DNA of 8,874 bases, from NCBI GenBank assembly GCA_019313735.1, contig JAFDAR010000038.1, forward strand, positions 1 to 8,874, given 5' to 3'. The stretch comes from Deltaproteobacteria bacterium. GTDB taxonomy: Bacteria; Desulfobacterota; Syntrophia; Syntrophales; UBA2210. Position 1 is the first letter of the stretch; the number at the start of each line of letters is the position of its first letter. The notes under the pieces are model-generated. The model saw nothing but the letters and a program-made list of their open reading frames with translations, ran no database searches and was not told the origin of the DNA. Below are positions 1 to 7,396 of the stretch, in pieces. A program made the position numbers and the translations under genes.

Positions 1-22
1 GTGAACCGTTTTTGTATACGTG

Positions 23-628
23 TCAAAACACGTTCGTATCGCCCTTTCCTTCTCTGACTATCTCAGGGGCATCATTCGCAAGGTTCACAACCGTTGACAG
101 TTCAGGTGGCAGGACTCCTCCATCTATAACAATGTCTATGGAATGCCCCAATTTTTTTTCTATTATGTCCGGATCAGTTATTATCTCGCCCTCGCGCGAT
201 TTCACTGTGGTACTGATTATGGGACTCCCGAATTCTCTGACAAGGGAAAGGCATATCTCGTTGTCCGGAATTCTTATGCCCACCTCTTTTCTCTTTGGCA
301 TCAGGATCTTCGGAACGAGTCTGGATGCCCCCAGTACAAAGGTATAGGGACCGGGGAGCAGGCGCTTCATGATTTTGTACGCATAGTTGGTCACTACAGC
401 ATAGTTGCTTATATCACCGAGATCGAAACAGATAAAGCTGAAAGGTTGTTTTTTACTCCTCCTCTTTATCTCATATATCTTCTCGATACCCCGTTTATTG
501 AACAGGTCGCACCCCATTCCATAGGACGTATCTGTGGGATAAACCACTATACCGCCATCATCCAACACCTGAGCGGCCTTTTTTATAAGCCGGATCTGGG
601 GATTTTCATTATTTATCTTCAGCAACAT
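23..628 (-). CDS. yciO: YciO-type Sua5/YciO/YrdC family protein (L-threonylcarbamoyladenylate synthase-like)
   Basis: This 201-residue protein belongs to the YrdC/Sua5 fold, whose TsaC/Sua5 members make threonylcarbamoyl-AMP from threonine, bicarbonate and ATP for the tRNA t6A modification. Visible signatures are YPTDTSYG (30-37), K55-R56-R57 (the KxR element), PGPYTFVL (92-99), RIPDN (119-123), STVVNL (178-183) and REGKG (192-196). Its length and the motifs around RIPDN and the C-terminus resemble E. coli YciO more than TsaC. The family SxN element appears as S139-T-T141, so the Asn is missing, as in YciO. I chose the ATG at 628, five bases after the murJ stop. The frame stays open to 775, but that extension overlaps the murJ 3' end and its cysteine-rich translation (GGCGACC) is an out-of-frame reading of murJ. 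It is the last gene of the minus-strand operon. Family assignment is sure; t6A synthase activity is uncertain because of the YciO-like active site. Confidence 0.9.
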   Translation of the reverse strand: MLLKINNENPQIRLIKKAAQVLDDGGIVVYPTDTSYGMGCDLFNKRGIEKIYEIKRRSKKQPFSFICFDLGDISNYAVVTNYAYKIMKRLLPGPYTFVLGASRLVPKILMPKRKEVGIRIPDNEICLSLVREFGSPIISTTVKSREGEIITDPDIIEKKLGHSIDIVIDGGVLPPELSTVVNLANDAPEIVREGKGDTNVF

Positions 629-633
629 AACTT

Positions 634-2199
634 TTATCCGTTTTTCATTCTGAGCAGGGCTTTCATCTCGGAGTTGCCCAGGATAAGTGAACTCAGGGCA
701 AATACAGCAAGCCCCACAGCCACCGCAACTGTCAGGAACAACAGTCTCTCTCCGAAGGCCCCTTCGCTGTTCCATCCGAGAGTATAGTTTACTGCAATTA
801 TTGACAGTGCCATGACCCCGGATGCCAGCGTGGTCTTTAGCACAGATGTCCAGAAACTCTTTTTAAGAAACCCTCCCACCTTCCTTTTCAATATCACGGC
901 AAGGATAACAACATTGACCGCGGAGGCAATCGATGTGGCAAGCGCGAGTCCGGCATGTTTCATAGGGAACATCAGCACAACACTCATTACAACATTTACA
1001 AGAAGCGCCGCAACCGCAATCTTTACAGGAGTCCTGGTATCCTGCAGGGCATAAAACGCGGATACTATGACCCTTATGCACGAAAAGGCCCACAGGCCGA
1101 CTGCATAATAAAGCAGGGCCTGGGCGGTAAAAACCGTTGACGCGGCATCGAATTTCCCACGCTGGAAGAGCACAGATATGACAGGTACGCGCAGGACAAT
1201 CAGGGCAACCATCGCCGGTATAGTGACAAACAGAATCAACCTCAGAGAGAATGCTATCGTCTTTTTTAACTCCTGATAATCTCCCCCGGCTGCCTGTTCT
1301 GAAAAACTGGGTAGCGATGCCGTCCCCACCGCAATCGCGAACACACCGAGCGGGAGCTGCACCACCCTGTCGGCATAATACAGGTACGACACGCTGCCTT
1401 CAGGAAGAAGCGATGCCAGGATAGTGCTTATGAATATGCTTGCCTGATAGACAGCGGCGCCGAACACCGCTGGAAGCATCAGGACCCCTATCCTCTTTAT
1501 TCCCGGATGGTTGAAATGAAAATTCGGCTTCAACCTCGCGCCTACCTTGAGCAGAAATGGGAATTGCATGGCAAGCTGAAGAAATCCTCCCGCCATAACG
1601 CCCACAGCCAGAGATATTATCGGATCTCTGAAACAGTCCTTCAGGAGAAACGCGGCGGCTATCATGCAGATATTAAGAACCACCGGAGCGAGGGCAGGCG
1701 CCGCAAAGTGCCTGAAGGAATTGAGAATACCCATGCACAGCGCGACAAGGGATATAAAAAATATATAGGGAAACATCAGGCGGGTAAGGAATACTGTGAG
1801 CTCGTATTTATCCGGGACATCAGTAAACCCGGGCGCTATGACTTTGACAATCCAGGGAGAAAGTAATATACCGGCAACCGAAACCAGCACAAGAATAATG
1901 GAGAGAAGTGTAAAGGCGATACCCGCAAGCTCAACTGCCTGTTTCTTTGATCTTTTGAGGTATCCGGTAAAAACTGGAATAAAGGCTATGGTGAGAGAGC
2001 CTTCCGCGAACAAACGGCGGAGAAGATTGGGGATCCTGAAAGCGACGAAAAAGGCATCGGTAGCAGGTCCTGCCCCGAAGAATCCAGCTATTACCACATC
2101 CCGGATAAAGCCGAATACCCTGCTCAGCAGAGTCGCAAGTCCTACAACCCACGCCGCTTTCACTACACGGGTATTTTCTGTTTCTTTCTGTGGAATCAA
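634..2199 (-). CDS. murJ: Lipid II flippase MurJ (MviN family)
   Basis: A 521-residue polytopic inner-membrane protein of the MOP superfamily that flips lipid II (the undecaprenyl-linked peptidoglycan precursor) to the periplasmic face. The N-terminus carries the MurJ signature: LLSRVFGFIRD (24-34), TDAFFVAFRIPNLLRRLFAEG (from 47). R27, R33, D48 and R61 line up with the essential E. coli residues R18, R24, D39 and R52. YYADRVVQLPLG (274-285) holds R278, the counterpart of E. coli R270. About 14 hydrophobic segments are spread along the chain, as the family expects. The start codon appears to be TTG at 2197-2199: the same frame has a stop a short way upstream and no ATG or GTG between, and an ATG is absent until well into the conserved region. 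A GTG at codon 13 lacks a ribosome site. The gene begins 14 bases after the CBS-ACT stop and ends 5 bases before yciO, so translation coupling within the operon is likely. Confidence 0.97.
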   Translation of the reverse strand: MIPQKETENTRVVKAAWVVGLATLLSRVFGFIRDVVIAGFFGAGPATDAFFVAFRIPNLLRRLFAEGSLTIAFIPVFTGYLKRSKKQAVELAGIAFTLLSIILVLVSVAGILLSPWIVKVIAPGFTDVPDKYELTVFLTRLMFPYIFFISLVALCMGILNSFRHFAAPALAPVVLNICMIAAAFLLKDCFRDPIISLAVGVMAGGFLQLAMQFPFLLKVGARLKPNFHFNHPGIKRIGVLMLPAVFGAAVYQASIFISTILASLLPEGSVSYLYYADRVVQLPLGVFAIAVGTASLPSFSEQAAGGDYQELKKTIAFSLRLILFVTIPAMVALIVLRVPVISVLFQRGKFDAASTVFTAQALLYYAVGLWAFSCIRVIVSAFYALQDTRTPVKIAVAALLVNVVMSVVLMFPMKHAGLALATSIASAVNVVILAVILKRKVGGFLKKSFWTSVLKTTLASGVMALSIIAVNYTLGWNSEGAFGERLLFLTVAVAVGLAVFALSSLILGNSEMKALLRMKNG

Positions 2200-2213
2200 A
2201 TCTCTGGCTTTAC

Positions 2214-2867
2214 CTATTTTTCCACCCTGTATTCATCAATAACGGTGTACCCGGCATCTTCAAGAACCCTGTAAAGCTCACTCGTATCATCCGTATCAAC
2301 CCTAACAAACGTGGAGCGAACATTGCTGTTATCTTTGTCTATAGTAGAGACCAGAGACACTATCCTCAGCCCCATATCGTTTATGATACTCGCCACCTTC
2401 GCTATTTCACCTATATCGCTTGAAAGCTTGAGCTCCACACGGCCGCTCGGTGTACCATGTACCCCCATTAATTCAAGGAGGACATTCAGAAGATCACAGG
2501 TGGTAATCAGACCAACCAGTTCATCACCGGCCACGACCGGCAGGCTGTTGACATGTTTATCATTTATCAACCTGGCCGCTTCTTCAATAGTGGTTCCGGG
2601 CGTAGTTGTGAACACCTTTCTGGTCATGGCACTCTCTGTCTTCATCTCCGAAAGAAGATAATTAAGCTCGTGAACAGAAAGTGTGCTCGCCGGAGATGGA
2701 AGATTAACTCTGATATCTCTGTCTGTAATAATACCTACCAGTTTCTTCCCATCCACCACGGGAAGTTGATCGATACTATGCTCCTTTAAGAGATTTTTTA
2801 CTTTGAGGATGCTTGTATCTCCGGTTACCGTTACAAGATCTCTCGTCATCCTTTTTCCTACAAACAT
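2214..2867 (-). CDS. CBS domain pair plus ACT domain protein (AcuB-like)
   Basis: A 217-residue soluble protein with two CBS motifs (about 6-55 and 80-130, each with the typical SIDQLPVVDGKKLVGIITDRD or VNSLPVVAGDELVGLITTCD pattern), followed by an ACT-like domain (about 142-212). CBS pairs bind adenine nucleotides such as AMP, ATP or SAM. ACT domains usually bind amino acids or mediate dimerisation. The layout is the one annotated as acetoin utilisation protein AcuB, but no acetoin genes are present here, so I do not transfer that role. A sensor of energy or amino-acid state is the most that can be inferred. The ATG at 2867 has a strong GGAGG (2875-2879, minus strand) at seven bases, which fixes the start. 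It lies 24 bases after the Rho_N-like gene and 14 before murJ, inside the same operon, so it could tune this envelope and translation-related cluster, though nothing in the sequence shows that directly. Confidence 0.9.
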   Translation of the reverse strand: MFVGKRMTRDLVTVTGDTSILKVKNLLKEHSIDQLPVVDGKKLVGIITDRDIRVNLPSPASTLSVHELNYLLSEMKTESAMTRKVFTTTPGTTIEEAARLINDKHVNSLPVVAGDELVGLITTCDLLNVLLELMGVHGTPSGRVELKLSSDIGEIAKVASIINDMGLRIVSLVSTIDKDNSNVRSTFVRVDTDDTSELYRVLEDAGYTVIDEYRVEK

Positions 2868-2891
2868 AACCCAACCTCCGGCATCACATTT

Positions 2892-3356
2892 TTAAGAGGC
2901 AGCCCTTGCCAGTATCCTTGTCCTTTTCTTTAGCCTGTTTATCCTTCTTCTGAGACGGTTAATTCCCATCCTGTCTCCCTTCTTCTTCAGTTCCTCCTTT
3001 TTCTGTTTGAGCATCCCCATCTTTTCTTTCAGGGACGATACCGTCACCGGAGATTTTCCGGGCGTCTTCCCAGCTTTCTTTCTGGGTTTCTCTTTGGCGG
3101 GCTCAGGAGGGGCCGTTTCCTTCTCCTCCACTGTTTCTTCGGACTCTTTTACGGATTCCTCTGACAACTTCTCTTCCGGCGCCGTTTCCACTGTCTCGGG
3201 AGCGACATCTTCCACAATCTCATCCCGCGCAGCCCTGATAGCGCTTATCAGATCAGCCTTTTTCATGGCGCTGAGGCCCTCAATCTTCCCGGTGCCTCGT
3301 GCAATCTCCTTCAGCTCTGCCACTGTGTATTCTTCCAAAGCCTTCTCATCTGTCAT
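2892..3356 (-). CDS. Small Rho_N (SAP-like) domain protein with acidic linker and basic C-terminus
   Basis: A 154-residue protein that opens with a helix-extended-helix segment (8-43: YTVAELKEIARGTGKIEGLS then MKKADLISAI), matching the N-terminal domain of transcription terminator Rho and related SAP-like folds that touch nucleic acids. After it comes a Glu-rich, low-complexity linker (about 46-82), a Pro/Lys stretch (83-103), and a strongly basic, probably helical tail (about 108-152, with RLRRRINRLKKRTR). It has none of the Rho ATPase domain, so it is not Rho itself. DNA or RNA binding is inferred from the fold and charge; no specific role is known to me. The ATG at 3356 follows AAAGGAG (3366-3372, minus strand) at nine bases, a good ribosome site. 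It is the promoter-proximal gene of the four-gene operon. No signal peptide or membrane segment is present. Confidence 0.85.
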   Translation of the reverse strand: MTDEKALEEYTVAELKEIARGTGKIEGLSAMKKADLISAIRAARDEIVEDVAPETVETAPEEKLSEESVKESEETVEEKETAPPEPAKEKPRKKAGKTPGKSPVTVSSLKEKMGMLKQKKEELKKKGDRMGINRLRRRINRLKKRTRILARAAS

Positions 3357-3393
3357 GCTGTTCTTCTCCTTTCATGCCTGAATTATCACTGGA

Positions 3394-3423
3394 CTTATAG
3401 CACAATGAGTCTTTCAAAATCAA
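3394..3423 (-). promoter_or_regulatory. Putative sigma70-type promoter of the Rho_N/CBS-ACT/murJ/yciO operon
   Basis: On the minus strand TTGATT (3418-3423) and TATAAG (3394-3399) are 18 bases apart, and the -10 box is preceded by TGC, giving an extended -10 (TGCTATAAG). Transcription would begin near 3387 and leave a leader of about 30 bases before the ATG at 3356, with room for the AAAGGAG ribosome site. This is a match by eye to a consensus, with no experimental support. Confidence 0.4.
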
Positions 3424-3550
3424 ACCAAATCAGATGGTTGAAACGGGAAAAGACCTGAAAAAGCGCAATTCATCAGCCAGATCCATCGACAAATAGCCAA
3501 CTTTCCCCAAAGCAGGCTTGGACCTTAAACCGGAACTGTCATATTTGGTT

Positions 3551-3559
3551 TGCTATTAT
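3551..3559 (+). promoter_or_regulatory. Possible extended -10 element for hrpA
   Basis: TGCTATTAT matches the extended -10 form TGnTATAAT at all but one base. There is no recognisable -35 box at the right distance, and the leader to the ATG at 3758 would be about 190 bases, so this is only the best candidate seen in the region. Confidence 0.25.
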
Positions 3560-3644
3560 CGTAAGAAAATGCGTAAATTCCCTCCAAACGATACAAGAAT
3601 TTTTGGCTCATCTCCCGATTAGTTGTAGCTATCAGAAAAACTCA

Positions 3645-3662
3645 AGGGGTCGAGGGGTCGAG
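3645..3662. repeat. AGGGGTCG direct tandem repeat
   Basis: Two perfect adjoining copies of AGGGGTCG (3645-3652 and 3653-3660) followed by a third partial copy, AG. A related sequence in the opposite orientation, CTTGACCCTC, follows at 3697-3706 and could pair imperfectly with it. The composition is unlike the A/T-rich surroundings. It may be a piece of a dispersed intergenic repeat, but one window cannot show that. Confidence 0.5.
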
Positions 3663-3704
3663 TGAAATGCTGAAAACTACAAAGAAAGATTCTGTCCTTG
3701 ACCC

Positions 3705-3729
3705 TCTTCTCCAACTAAATTGGAGAAGA
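3705..3729. repeat. Perfect 10-bp inverted repeat (hairpin) upstream of hrpA
   Basis: TCTTCTCCAA (3705-3714) and TTGGAGAAGA (3720-3729) are exact reverse complements around a five-base loop (CTAAA). No T-tract follows on either strand, so it is not an intrinsic terminator. It lies 28 bases before the hrpA ATG and holds the only GGAG in the leader, so it could be an mRNA hairpin in the 5' untranslated region or a protein-binding palindrome. Confidence 0.6.
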
Positions 3730-3757
3730 ACCAAATTCTTCAACCTGTAATTCGAAA

Positions 3758-6700
3758 ATGGCACCGACTGATATAAAATCACTGCAAAAGAGGATACGCT
3801 CAGACGTGGAAAGGGCTCTGCGGCCGGACAGGCGTCTTATCACCGGAGAGTTGCGTCTCATAAGCAACTCCGTTCAGAAAGGCGAAGATGGTGAGGGGAC
3901 ACTGACCAAACTGCTGAGATTGGAAAAAAGACTAAACACATCCATCAAAAAGCGGGAGGCCCGCCGAAACCATCTGCCGAAAATAACCTACCCCGGTATT
4001 CTCCCCATAATAAAGAAAAAAGATGAGATCATAGAGGCCATAAAAAATCATCAGGTTGTCGTCATTACCGGCGAGACCGGTTCCGGGAAGACCACACAAA
4101 TCCCTAAGATGTGCATAGAGGCGGGACGTGGCATAGACGGCATTATAGGATGCACCCAGCCCCGGAGGATCGCAGCGGTAACGGTTGCTCGCAGGATCGC
4201 CGACGAGCTGAAGGAAGACGTGGGAAAGTCTGTTGGCTACAAGATACGCTTCAAAGACAGAACAAACAGAGACATCCACATCAAGCTGATGACCGATGGC
4301 GTCCTCCTCATGGAAACGCAGTCAGACACCTTCCTGAACAGGTACGACACCCTGATTATTGACGAAGCGCATGAGAGAAGCACGAACATAGATTTTATCC
4401 TCGGTATTCTCAAAAGGCTTCTGGACCGGAGAAGGGATCTGAAGCTTATAATAACATCCGCGACCATAGACCCGGAGAAATTCTCAAAGGCGTTCGATAA
4501 CGCACCCATAATAGAGGTATCGGGACGTATGTATCCCGTGGAGGTTCGCTACCGGCCGATTGATCCGAAGAGGGGAGAAGACGGAGAAACATCTCATGTG
4601 GACGCGGCTGTCAGGGCGGTGGACGAGCTGAGCAGAGAAAAACCCGGAGATATTCTCATCTTTATGCCGACGCAACAGGATATCGTGGATACGTGCGATA
4701 TCCTCACCGCGGGCAAAGGCGGAAATTCAACCGTTCTTCCCCTCTTCGGACGTCTGTCATCTTCGCAGCAGCAGCGCGTATTCGCGCGAACAAGGAAAAG
4801 AAAGATTGTTGTAGCTACCAACGTGGCCGAGACCTCCATTACCATCCCGGGCATCCGCTATGTGATTGATACCGGCCTCGCAAGAATATCCGAATACAAC
4901 CCCGGCACAAGGACCAGAAGACTCCCTATAAAGGTCATATCAAAAAGCAATGCCATCCAGAGAACGGGACGTTGCGGGCGGGTACAGAACGGGGTGTGCG
5001 TCCGTCTTTACACGGAAGAAGACTATGACAAACGTCCATTCTTCACCACTCCGGAGATACTTCGTTCCAACCTGGCAGAGGTTATACTGAGAATGATCGC
5101 GCTGAAAATGGGCAATATCTCTTCATTCCCCTTCATAGATTCTCCGTCTCCCGGAAATATCAGGGACGGATTCGCCCTGCTCAAGGAACTGGGCGCCACA
5201 AGATCGGAGGGAAGGAAAGTCTTCCTGACAGGCAGGGGAAAGGCCATGTCGCGCCTGCCGATAGATCCCAGGCTTTCGCGTATGATCATAGATGCCGAAC
5301 AGTACGAGTGCATGGAAGAGGTGATTATTATAGCCTCCGCCCTGTCCATCCAGGACCCGAGAGAACGGCCCCTTGAAAAAGAACAGGAGGCCGACAGGGT
5401 GCACAAACCCTTCGTAAATCCCGCCTCAGATTTTATAACACTCCTGAATATATGGAACAGGTATCACGATATCCGCAAAGAGTTGAAGACGCAAAACCGG
5501 ATGCGCAGATTCTGCCGAGAACACTTCCTGTCATACAGGCGAATGAGAGAATGGCGGGATGTATATGAACAGATATCAAACATCCTTAAAGAGGCCGGAC
5601 ACAAAAAGACAAAGGGCGCGCTGCAGGGAGAGCCCCTGTACGAAGGGATACACAAGGCCATTCTCGGCGGCTATATTTCAAGCATAGGTGTAAAGAAGGA
5701 AAAGAATATATATCTGATGGCAAAGGGAAAAGAGGCCATGATTTTCCCCGGTTCGGGACTCTTCAACCACGGCGGAGACTGGATAGTCTCAGCGGAAATA
5801 GTAGAAACATCGAGGATATTCGCCCGGATCAACGCTGTCATAAATCCCGAATGGCTGGAAGAAATCGGGGGCGATCTCTGCCGCCGAAACTATCTGGAAG
5901 CGCACTGGGAAAAGAATCGGGGCGAGGTTGTCGCCCAAGAGCAGGTAAAGCTCTACGGCCTGATCATAGTGCCGGGAAGACCCGTTTCATACGGTCGCAT
6001 AGACCCAGTGGAATCCACCGCGATATTCATTCGAAGCGCCCTGGTAGAAGGTGATATCAGGGAGCCGTTTCCCTTCCTGATACATAACCGGAATTTGATT
6101 GAAGAAGTAGCCGGCATGGAAGACAAGCTGCGCAGGAGAAATATCCTGGCAAACGAGGATGTTCTCACCGAATTCTACGAGAAACGAGTCGGTATCGCCT
6201 GCAATATCAGAACCCTGAAGAAACTTATAAAGGACAGAGGCACGGATGATTTTCTCCGGATGAGCAGAGAAGATATAATGGAATACCATCCGGAAGAAGA
6301 GCTCTTCATGTACCCGGATGAAATTACCTTGGGGAACAAGGCCTTGTCCTGTTCATACAGTTTCGATCCCGGAAAGCAGGATGATGGAGTAACGATACTA
6401 GTACCCTTTGATGTCGCCTCAACTCTCCCCCTGGAATCAGCGGACTGGCAGATTCCCGCCCTTCTCAGAGAAAAGATAACCGCCCTCATAAAAGGCCTGC
6501 CCAAAGAGTACAGGAAAAAACTTGTACCCATTCCACAGACAGTGAACACCATGATACACAATATCAAAAGCAGTGACAGCTCACTCATCACATCCATGGC
6601 ACAATTCATACATGAAAAATTTAACATCAATATACCAGCCGCAGCATGGCCGATAGAAAGCATCCCGGATTATTTGAAGATGCGTTTTTCTATCATGAAC

Positions 6701-7396
6701 GAAAAGGGAGAGAAAATACGTTCCGGTCGTGATATCCGCGCTCTGCAGGAAAACATTCCTGATGGCGGGGAATCGCCGGCATTCAAGACGGCAAAGAAAC
6801 AATGGGAAAAAGAAGGGATAACCTCGTGGGATTTCGCGGACCTTCCTGAAAGCGTTGCCCTGAAAGGTAAAGACGGAAATGAGAGTCTGGCGTACCCGGC
6901 ACTGGAAAGAGAAAAGGATGGCAGCATAAATCTCCTTCTTTTCAGAGATATGGAAAAGGCGGAGATGGCACACAGGGAAGGCATAGCCGCGCTCTACGAA
7001 ATACATTTCAGGAAGGATATGAAATTCCTGAAAAAGTGTCTCACCCTGCCGCAGGAGACAAAAAAGGGGGCAAACTGTTGCGGAGGAGCGAAACAGATAG
7101 AAAATGCCCTGTACCGGAAGACCATCCGCACTCTTTTTGAACGAGACATAAGAAAACGAGAGGAATTCCTCGAATACGCGAACTCCGCGGGTCACAACAT
7201 CCTTCCGGAAGGACAGAGATTGTTACAGGATGTTATACCGGCAGTGAAAATGCAGGCAGAAGTTAGAGAGGTTCTTTACAGACTGGAGATCGCAAATACT
7301 ACCAACAGGACCGCAACGGATTTCATCGCCGGCCTCAGAAAAGATATCAATGCCGGAGGATTTCGTGGAAATCTATGGAAAAGAAAGGCTGTCTGA
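3758..7396 (+). CDS. hrpA: ATP-dependent RNA helicase HrpA, long frame (C-terminus frameshifted)
   Basis: A DEAH-box superfamily 2 RNA helicase of 1212 residues in this frame. Motifs in order: GETGSGKT (105-112, Walker A), TQPRRIAA (133-140), DEAH (202-205), SAT (234-236), ILIFMP (299-304), ATNVAETSITIPG (353-365) and QRTGRCGR (401-408). Then come the winged-helix/HA2 region (about 430-560), an OB-fold-like part (about 620-700) and a long DUF3418 tail. HrpA acts in the cytosol; the E. coli protein is linked to mRNA processing and has been reported to act on stalled, collided ribosomes. The catalytic core looks complete. The last ~15 residues (after I1197) do not fit the family and end at TGA 7394-7396, while the family C-terminus continues in the +1 frame at 7350-7685. 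Joined at about 7349 the product is about 1308 residues, close to E. coli HrpA (1300). The ATG at 3758 has no good Shine-Dalgarno; the frame is closed by TAA at 3716 and has no other ATG, GTG or TTG between. Confidence 0.95.
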   Translation: MAPTDIKSLQKRIRSDVERALRPDRRLITGELRLISNSVQKGEDGEGTLTKLLRLEKRLNTSIKKREARRNHLPKITYPGILPIIKKKDEIIEAIKNHQVVVITGETGSGKTTQIPKMCIEAGRGIDGIIGCTQPRRIAAVTVARRIADELKEDVGKSVGYKIRFKDRTNRDIHIKLMTDGVLLMETQSDTFLNRYDTLIIDEAHERSTNIDFILGILKRLLDRRRDLKLIITSATIDPEKFSKAFDNAPIIEVSGRMYPVEVRYRPIDPKRGEDGETSHVDAAVRAVDELSREKPGDILIFMPTQQDIVDTCDILTAGKGGNSTVLPLFGRLSSSQQQRVFARTRKRKIVVATNVAETSITIPGIRYVIDTGLARISEYNPGTRTRRLPIKVISKSNAIQRTGRCGRVQNGVCVRLYTEEDYDKRPFFTTPEILRSNLAEVILRMIALKMGNISSFPFIDSPSPGNIRDGFALLKELGATRSEGRKVFLTGRGKAMSRLPIDPRLSRMIIDAEQYECMEEVIIIASALSIQDPRERPLEKEQEADRVHKPFVNPASDFITLLNIWNRYHDIRKELKTQNRMRRFCREHFLSYRRMREWRDVYEQISNILKEAGHKKTKGALQGEPLYEGIHKAILGGYISSIGVKKEKNIYLMAKGKEAMIFPGSGLFNHGGDWIVSAEIVETSRIFARINAVINPEWLEEIGGDLCRRNYLEAHWEKNRGEVVAQEQVKLYGLIIVPGRPVSYGRIDPVESTAIFIRSALVEGDIREPFPFLIHNRNLIEEVAGMEDKLRRRNILANEDVLTEFYEKRVGIACNIRTLKKLIKDRGTDDFLRMSREDIMEYHPEEELFMYPDEITLGNKALSCSYSFDPGKQDDGVTILVPFDVASTLPLESADWQIPALLREKITALIKGLPKEYRKKLVPIPQTVNTMIHNIKSSDSSLITSMAQFIHEKFNINIPAAAWPIESIPDYLKMRFSIMNEKGEKIRSGRDIRALQENIPDGGESPAFKTAKKQWEKEGITSWDFADLPESVALKGKDGNESLAYPALEREKDGSINLLLFRDMEKAEMAHREGIAALYEIHFRKDMKFLKKCLTLPQETKKGANCCGGAKQIENALYRKTIRTLFERDIRKREEFLEYANSAGHNILPEGQRLLQDVIPAVKMQAEVREVLYRLEIANTTNRTATDFIAGLRKDINAGGFRGNLWKRKAV

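Larger units (their letters stand above)
3357..3757. other. Divergent intergenic region, 401 bases
   Basis: No convincing gene is present between the two divergent transcription units. The stretch contains the minus-strand promoter at 3394-3423, a possible plus-strand extended -10 at 3551-3559, a 10-base inverted repeat (3421-3430 with 3543-3552), an AGGGGTCG tandem repeat (3645-3662) and a perfect hairpin (3705-3729). It is noticeably richer in A and T than the flanking genes, and short frames within it lack ribosome sites. Its length and repeat content are more than two promoters need, so a decayed small repeat element is possible. Confidence 0.7.

Noticed and set aside
629..775. Extra 49 N-terminal codons of the yciO frame with clustered cysteines (GGCGACC)
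   Set aside because: They lie entirely over the 3' end of murJ in another frame, precede a normal start at 628, and do not resemble the Sua5 family, so the cysteine cluster is not a real metal site.
143..787. 214-codon plus-strand frame opposite yciO and the murJ 3' end
   Set aside because: Antisense to well-supported genes, no ribosome site, and composition typical of a shadow of the real frame.
1796..2242. 148-codon plus-strand frame opposite the murJ start
   Set aside because: Antisense shadow of the conserved MurJ N-terminus, with no family resemblance.
3007..3381. 124-codon plus-strand frame, Ser- and Phe-rich, opposite the Rho_N-like gene
   Set aside because: It mirrors the Glu/Lys-rich repeats on the coding strand, so its low complexity is a by-product; the opposite-strand gene has a proper ribosome site and promoter.
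3705..3729. Hairpin read as a rho-independent terminator
   Set aside because: No T-run follows the stem on either strand, and both flanking genes run away from this region.
6581..7195. 204-codon minus-strand frame inside hrpA
   Set aside because: Antisense to the DUF3418 region; rich in Phe, Cys and Arg in the way reverse readings often are; no plausible ribosome site or promoter.
7340..7352. Programmed ribosomal frameshift in hrpA
   Set aside because: No slippery heptamer, no strong downstream structure seen, and HrpA is not known to be made this way; mutation or sequence error is simpler.
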